DNA of 64,000 nucleotides from Macquaria australasica (taxonomy: Eukaryota > Chordata > Actinopteri > Centrarchiformes > Percichthyidae): contig SEMN01000016.1 in the NCBI GenBank assembly GCA_005408345.1, positions 2,418,001 to 2,482,000 of the forward strand, given 5' to 3'. Shown one piece after another: positions 60,001 to 64,000 of the stretch; positions within the stretch are counted from its first letter, which is position 1, and every line of letters begins with the position of its first letter. A program made the translations under genes and the position numbers. The notes under the pieces were generated by a model. That model saw nothing but the letters and a program-made list of their open reading frames with translations, had not been told where the DNA came from and searched no databases.

Positions 60001-61325
60001 AGCACTGCAAACGATCCCAATACAGTGATGACAGAAACCATGTCCTATGAGAGTCACTTTCCCCTGGTTCTCTCCAGGACGCTGAAAACACCAGGGTTCC
60101 CTTGAAAGCCTCAGAGCTAGCGCTGTAGCTGAGCCTCACGATTTTTCCTAATATGGTGTCAGAGTGCCCTAATATCCAGTAGTGCTAACATGTGACTAAT
60201 TCCAACATTATGATATAAAATGGAGGAGAATGGTGGAGCAAAGATGCTGCAGTGAAGGAGACAAAAGTATACCGGACAAATAAAAGTACCAACAGGTATA
60301 AAACAAGATATTGTAAAGTCTTACAAAAGATAGGAGAAATAAAAAGATGGAAAAATTCTGAGGAATGGGAAATGAGATTTCCATCCCTTGTGAGCTTTTC
60401 CATGCAACAGGAGCACGGAGGAATGTGGGAGAAACAGATTGCACCACACTGCTACGATTGCCAGCGACTGCAACAAGAACAGGCACCTGAGCAGTGGGAG
60501 GGCGGGATGGGAGGAAGGAAGCGAGGAGGGAGATGGGTTGGGGTGGGGGGGTAACAAAGAAGCTCTATTTTCCCAGTTTCCCGGGACACAAATCAAAATC
60601 CCAGTCCAAAAGAAACTCTCGTTGCGTTGCACCTAGCTTTACAGGATCATCACCATTATTAATGTTAAATCACTTTTCTTAATTTTTAAATCAAACTCAA
60701 CACATTTTACCATTTTTTGACTGTATGTTAAAAGTGCTTTCTGTTTGTAATCATTTCTAATTTCTCTTAATTTAAAAGCAGTATGAGCTGCATTTCTGCG
60801 TGCTGTAAAAAGTTATGCAACATGTGGTTGAATGATGTCAGAAAAGTGACAATAAATGCACAGACATGATGACTATGTATATAAAGTTGTGCCTGGTTGT
60901 GTTGTGGGAAAGGAGATTAAGGATTAGATGGGAATCACGGCAAATAGAGGCTTCATTCAAAGGCAGTTCTCCGAGTGGCATTTACCTCAGAACCACCATG
61001 GAGTTTAAGAGCACTTCAATTTCCGCAGAACATTTATCACTAACCTGTATCTTTCTGACAACTGTCTCTGTACATGGATTGAATACTGGGTGTGAGTGAA
61101 ATACTGCAGGAAAAGAGGAGAAAAGTGAAGGAAGAAAGCTCAGATTCCCGAAAGGAATGTGAGTTAATAAAGCAGGCAAGTCCTAACACCCGTCAGGCAC
61201 TGAAACTGCATCACATCAGGGTTGATGCATCCAGTGTTTTTATTGTGCATCATTGTGCATTTGCTGCAATCTGCTTAGGAAAATGGCAAAAATCCATACT
61301 GCCATTTCAGATCTGACTCCTTGAT
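57006..61325 (-). other. upstream of src coding exon 1 (5' intron or flank)
   Basis: An acceptor at 57006-57007 implies at least one non-coding 5' exon further right. I could not identify it. Contents: family H copy (57101-57464), CA-poor unique sequence, and a G-rich stretch at 60490-60555. Short reading frames (60-100 codons) match nothing known. Confidence 0.5.
57101..57464. repeat. family H interspersed repeat, copy 3
   Basis: Starts 'aggactgaaacgattaatcaattagtcaatcgacag' and ends with '...aaaataattcttagatgaagccct'. Includes the 'ggactgttggtcagacaaaacaagacattta' block also seen at 63805-63815. Confidence 0.8.
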
Positions 61326-62246
61326 TTAAAGGATAGGTTCACATTTTTTCAAGTCTGTCTTAAAGCAACACTCACATGCCTATATGTACATGGAAACAGT
61401 TTTTGGTTGCTGTAATTGTTCCTCCTGTCCCTACTGGATCCCCTCTTAACCTGATTCTAATGTAAGTGATGGCCGAGTCCTCCTTCTGTGTGAAAATACA
61501 TTCAAATATGTTCAGACAAAGCATAACACTTTGATCCAGACTGGACTATTGGATGGATTCCCATGAAATTTTGTACAGACATTCATGGCTCCCAGGTGAT
61601 GAATCCTACGGCCTTTGGCCACTGGTGCCACCATGAGGTTGACATTTGTGGCTTTGACTGAAATTTCTCGACAACTATTGGATGGTTTGTAATCAAATTT
61701 GGTACCTGCATTCATGTCCTCTCAGGATGAATTGTAATACCTGCAAAACTAATGACATCCCCATCAGCCTCAGCTAATTTGCAAACGTCAACTAGCAAAT
61801 GTTAGCATGCTAACACGCTAAACTAAGATGTTGAACGTGGTAAACATTATACTTGCTAAACATCAGCATGTTAGCGTTGTTAGTGTGAGAATTGTAGCAT
61901 GCTGATGTTAGCGCTCAGCTCAAAGCATCGCTGTACCCAAGTACAGCCTCACAGAGCCGCTAGCGTAGCTGTAGACTCTTGGTCCCTCTTTTCCTTTCTG
62001 TCCCTCCACCACAGCTCAACAAAGAACCACTGTTCAGGGAGACACTAAGGGAATTTGGTACTTAAATGACTAACTTTGGAAGATACCAACTTGATTAGAC
62101 TAACTCAGACTGCTGAAGCCTCATATTAGCTTCAGATGAATTTAAGAATGCATTTTGCATTTTTGCACAGAACGAGGACTGTGGCCAGTAAGGACAGGAG
62201 CGTTGTCTTAAGAAAGACGTGACAAAAATATGAACCCATCCTTTAA
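61326..62246. mobile_element. family C MITE, copy 2, split by family B
   Basis: Left part (61326-61527) begins ttaaaggataggttcac and right part (61986-62246) ends cccatcctttaa. Both align to the intact copy at 3843-4350, including 'gctgtaattgttcctcctgt' and 'ccacagctcaacaaagaa'. The family B copy 61528-61985 is inserted between. Confidence 0.8.
61528..61985 (+). mobile_element. family B element, copy 4 (nested)
   Basis: Same block order as copy 1: 'actggactattggatggattcccatgaaattttgtacagacattcatgg', 'gttagcatgctaacacgctaaac', 'ggtaaacattatacttgctaaacatcagcatgttagc', 'cctcacagagccgctagc'. Confidence 0.85.
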
Positions 62247-62920
62247 ATCCTTGAAGATCTACAGTCAATATTGTGCTCCAGGGCATAGCGCCTTTACTTC
62301 AGCACTTCCAATTATCTGCTGAATTAGCTGCACATTGAAGTCTTGTGGAGAAAATTAAGCTGCTGGTCTCCAATTTCATCGCATACTACAAACTGAATGA
62401 ACAATTAGCATAGATGCTAAAGTTCAATACTATAAATGCAGCAATTTGTTGCAGATGATTGTTTCAAAGTGCTGCGTTTGATTTTAATACTAATAAGTCA
62501 CTATGATTTTGCACAGGTTCCAACTGCAGGATTGAACTCTCTCTCACGTTTCCCCTCCTGATCAGCATTTGTAATCCTCCATCTGAAGCCGAGCACACAA
62601 GCTGTACATTTTCTGGTCCGGCACATAAGCACATTTGGCCATGACAAACCTCACTGAGTCACAACAGACGGTAACAGTTGCCACTGTGCTGCAGAGAGTG
62701 AACAAGCCCGAGCCAATGTTTCAGTCGAATGGGAAAATTACAGTTTGCCCCGGGGAGGAGAGGCGGGGGGAGGGGGGCAATGATGGTTCCTCAAGATCAA
62801 AACAAGAGGAAATGTGCACATTAGCATCACTGTCGTATCCTGCTACATGCTGGATGATAACATGAAACAGTGCAGTCCACATGCATGTATATAACACATA
62901 TCTTCTATATATAGCCTGGG

Positions 62921-62986
<66 letters not shown>

Positions 62987-63604
62987 TGATTTAAAGAGGG
63001 ATGAAGAGAAGACAATGCAGTCACATAACAAGTCTTGTCCCTTTTTAGTACTGTGGAAGCCTCAATCAGATATTCTCTGTTATCTTTTCCCCCAAATCTT
63101 TTGCTGACCTCACTCACTTTGCAAAGTCTGAGCCTGTGTCTAGCTGTCCCATCCCATCTCCCCTCTTCCTCAGTGACAAACGCAGAGAGGAAAGGCGAGA
63201 AGAAGAGGAGGAAGAGGTGGAAAACCCACTTCCGTTTTCAGTCCATCTTTATCTGGTGCCTCTGGCTGCAAGTGATCAAGGCTATGAGGAAAAGCCGCTA
63301 CAGCCTGACTGATTCTATAAAGGAGGGCAAAGGGTGGGGAAGGAGGACATGAAGGCTGTTTCATTCCAGAGGTGCCACACTCTTAGCAAATTATTAACTC
63401 TACAAATTCATAGGACTTTTATTATTGACAGCCCATAATCTTGAGTTAATTTACAGACAGTCTTCCCTTTGTGATTTACAAGATATTAAAATAAACTAAT
63501 ATTATTATATTTCTCCTCCCAAACATAGCATCGTGGAAATGTACTCTTTTCATGTGTTCTTACAGAAAGAGGAACACAAGTTTGTTTGACAATTAAAGCC
63601 AACT
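62247..63604. other. non-coding interval upstream of src
   Basis: Holds the GA microsatellite 62924-62985, a G-rich stretch at 62752-62780 and a purine-rich one at 63180-63220. The src promoter might lie here or beyond the window, but I see nothing decisive. Confidence 0.35.
62924..62985. repeat. (GA)n microsatellite
   Basis: About 61 bp uninterrupted GA array. Confidence 0.98.
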
Positions 63605-63920
63605 AGAGCTGACACCATTAAGCGATTAAACAATTAGTCGATCAACAGTCAAACAATCAGAAACAGTTCTGATAAACGATTAATCGCTGAAATCATTATT
63701 TAAGCAAAAAGGGCAAGAAAGAAAAAAATAAAAATCTTTTTCTGGTTTTCTTCGTCTTTTATGACAGTAACAGTTTATTTTGCTTTTGAACTGCTGACTG
63801 GACAAAACAAGACACATGGTGATGTAACCTTGCGCTTTGGGAATATTTTTCAATATCAAACGATTAATCGAGAAAACACTTGTTTTGTAACTTATGTTAA
63901 TGAAAATAATCTTTAGTTGC
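63605..63920. repeat. family H interspersed repeat, copy 4
   Basis: Starts 'agagctgacaccattaagcgattaaacaattagtcgatcaacag' and ends 'aaaataatctttagttgca'; collinear with 57101-57464. Confidence 0.8.
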
Positions 63921-64000
63921 ATTATTTGAGAGAAAGTCATTCAACAATCCTAGTAGGTATTTTTATGTGATTTCTAGCCTCGTGTTTATCAGATGAGGCC

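Overview
This is vertebrate nuclear DNA, almost certainly from a ray-finned (teleost, probably percomorph) fish. The evidence is intron-split genes with GT/AG boundaries, many long CA/GT and GA microsatellites, a tRNA-derived SINE, and many short interspersed elements of types common in teleost genomes. No bacterial-style operon, CRISPR array, rRNA or functional tRNA gene is visible. The species inference rests on sequence texture and protein similarity only.

Two protein-coding loci are supported, both on the minus strand. At the left edge is one internal exon (537-720) of an APCDD1-family gene, best matched to apcdd1l; its downstream exons lie outside the window and its signal-peptide exon was not found. 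From about 57 kb down to 44.4 kb lies a complete SRC proto-oncogene tyrosine kinase gene: eleven coding exons, 1635 nt of CDS including the stop, 544 residues. It has SH4, unique, SH3, SH2 and kinase domains and a C-terminal inhibitory tail. All inter-exon phases close exactly, and every exon after the first has the length I recall for human SRC. A roughly 2.8 kb 3' UTR with a well-formed poly(A) site at 44463-44468 is inferred. The 5' non-coding exon(s) and promoter of src were not located.

The most interesting signal is in src intron 2. An 18-nt putative microexon (54111-54128) has strong splice sites, the exact phase needed, and a 132-nt AG-free CU/UGC-rich tract upstream. It would add the hexapeptide KKYSFR to the SH3 n-Src loop, exactly where the mammalian neuronal N1 exon inserts RKVDVR. 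It looks like a diverged teleost counterpart of the N1-Src exon.

The remaining 43 kb between the loci (721 to about 44.4 kb) and the 7 kb upstream of src (57-64 kb) are non-coding. They hold several repeat families recognisable by comparing copies inside the window: a hAT-like element with terminal inverted repeats and degraded 8-bp target duplication (6557-7769), foldback MITEs, nested insertions (34973-36544; 61326-62246), a SINE (35311-35550) and many microsatellites. There is also a locally duplicated, apparently non-repetitive segment (21868-23057) that could be regulatory. Family letters A-J below are local labels for this window, not database names.
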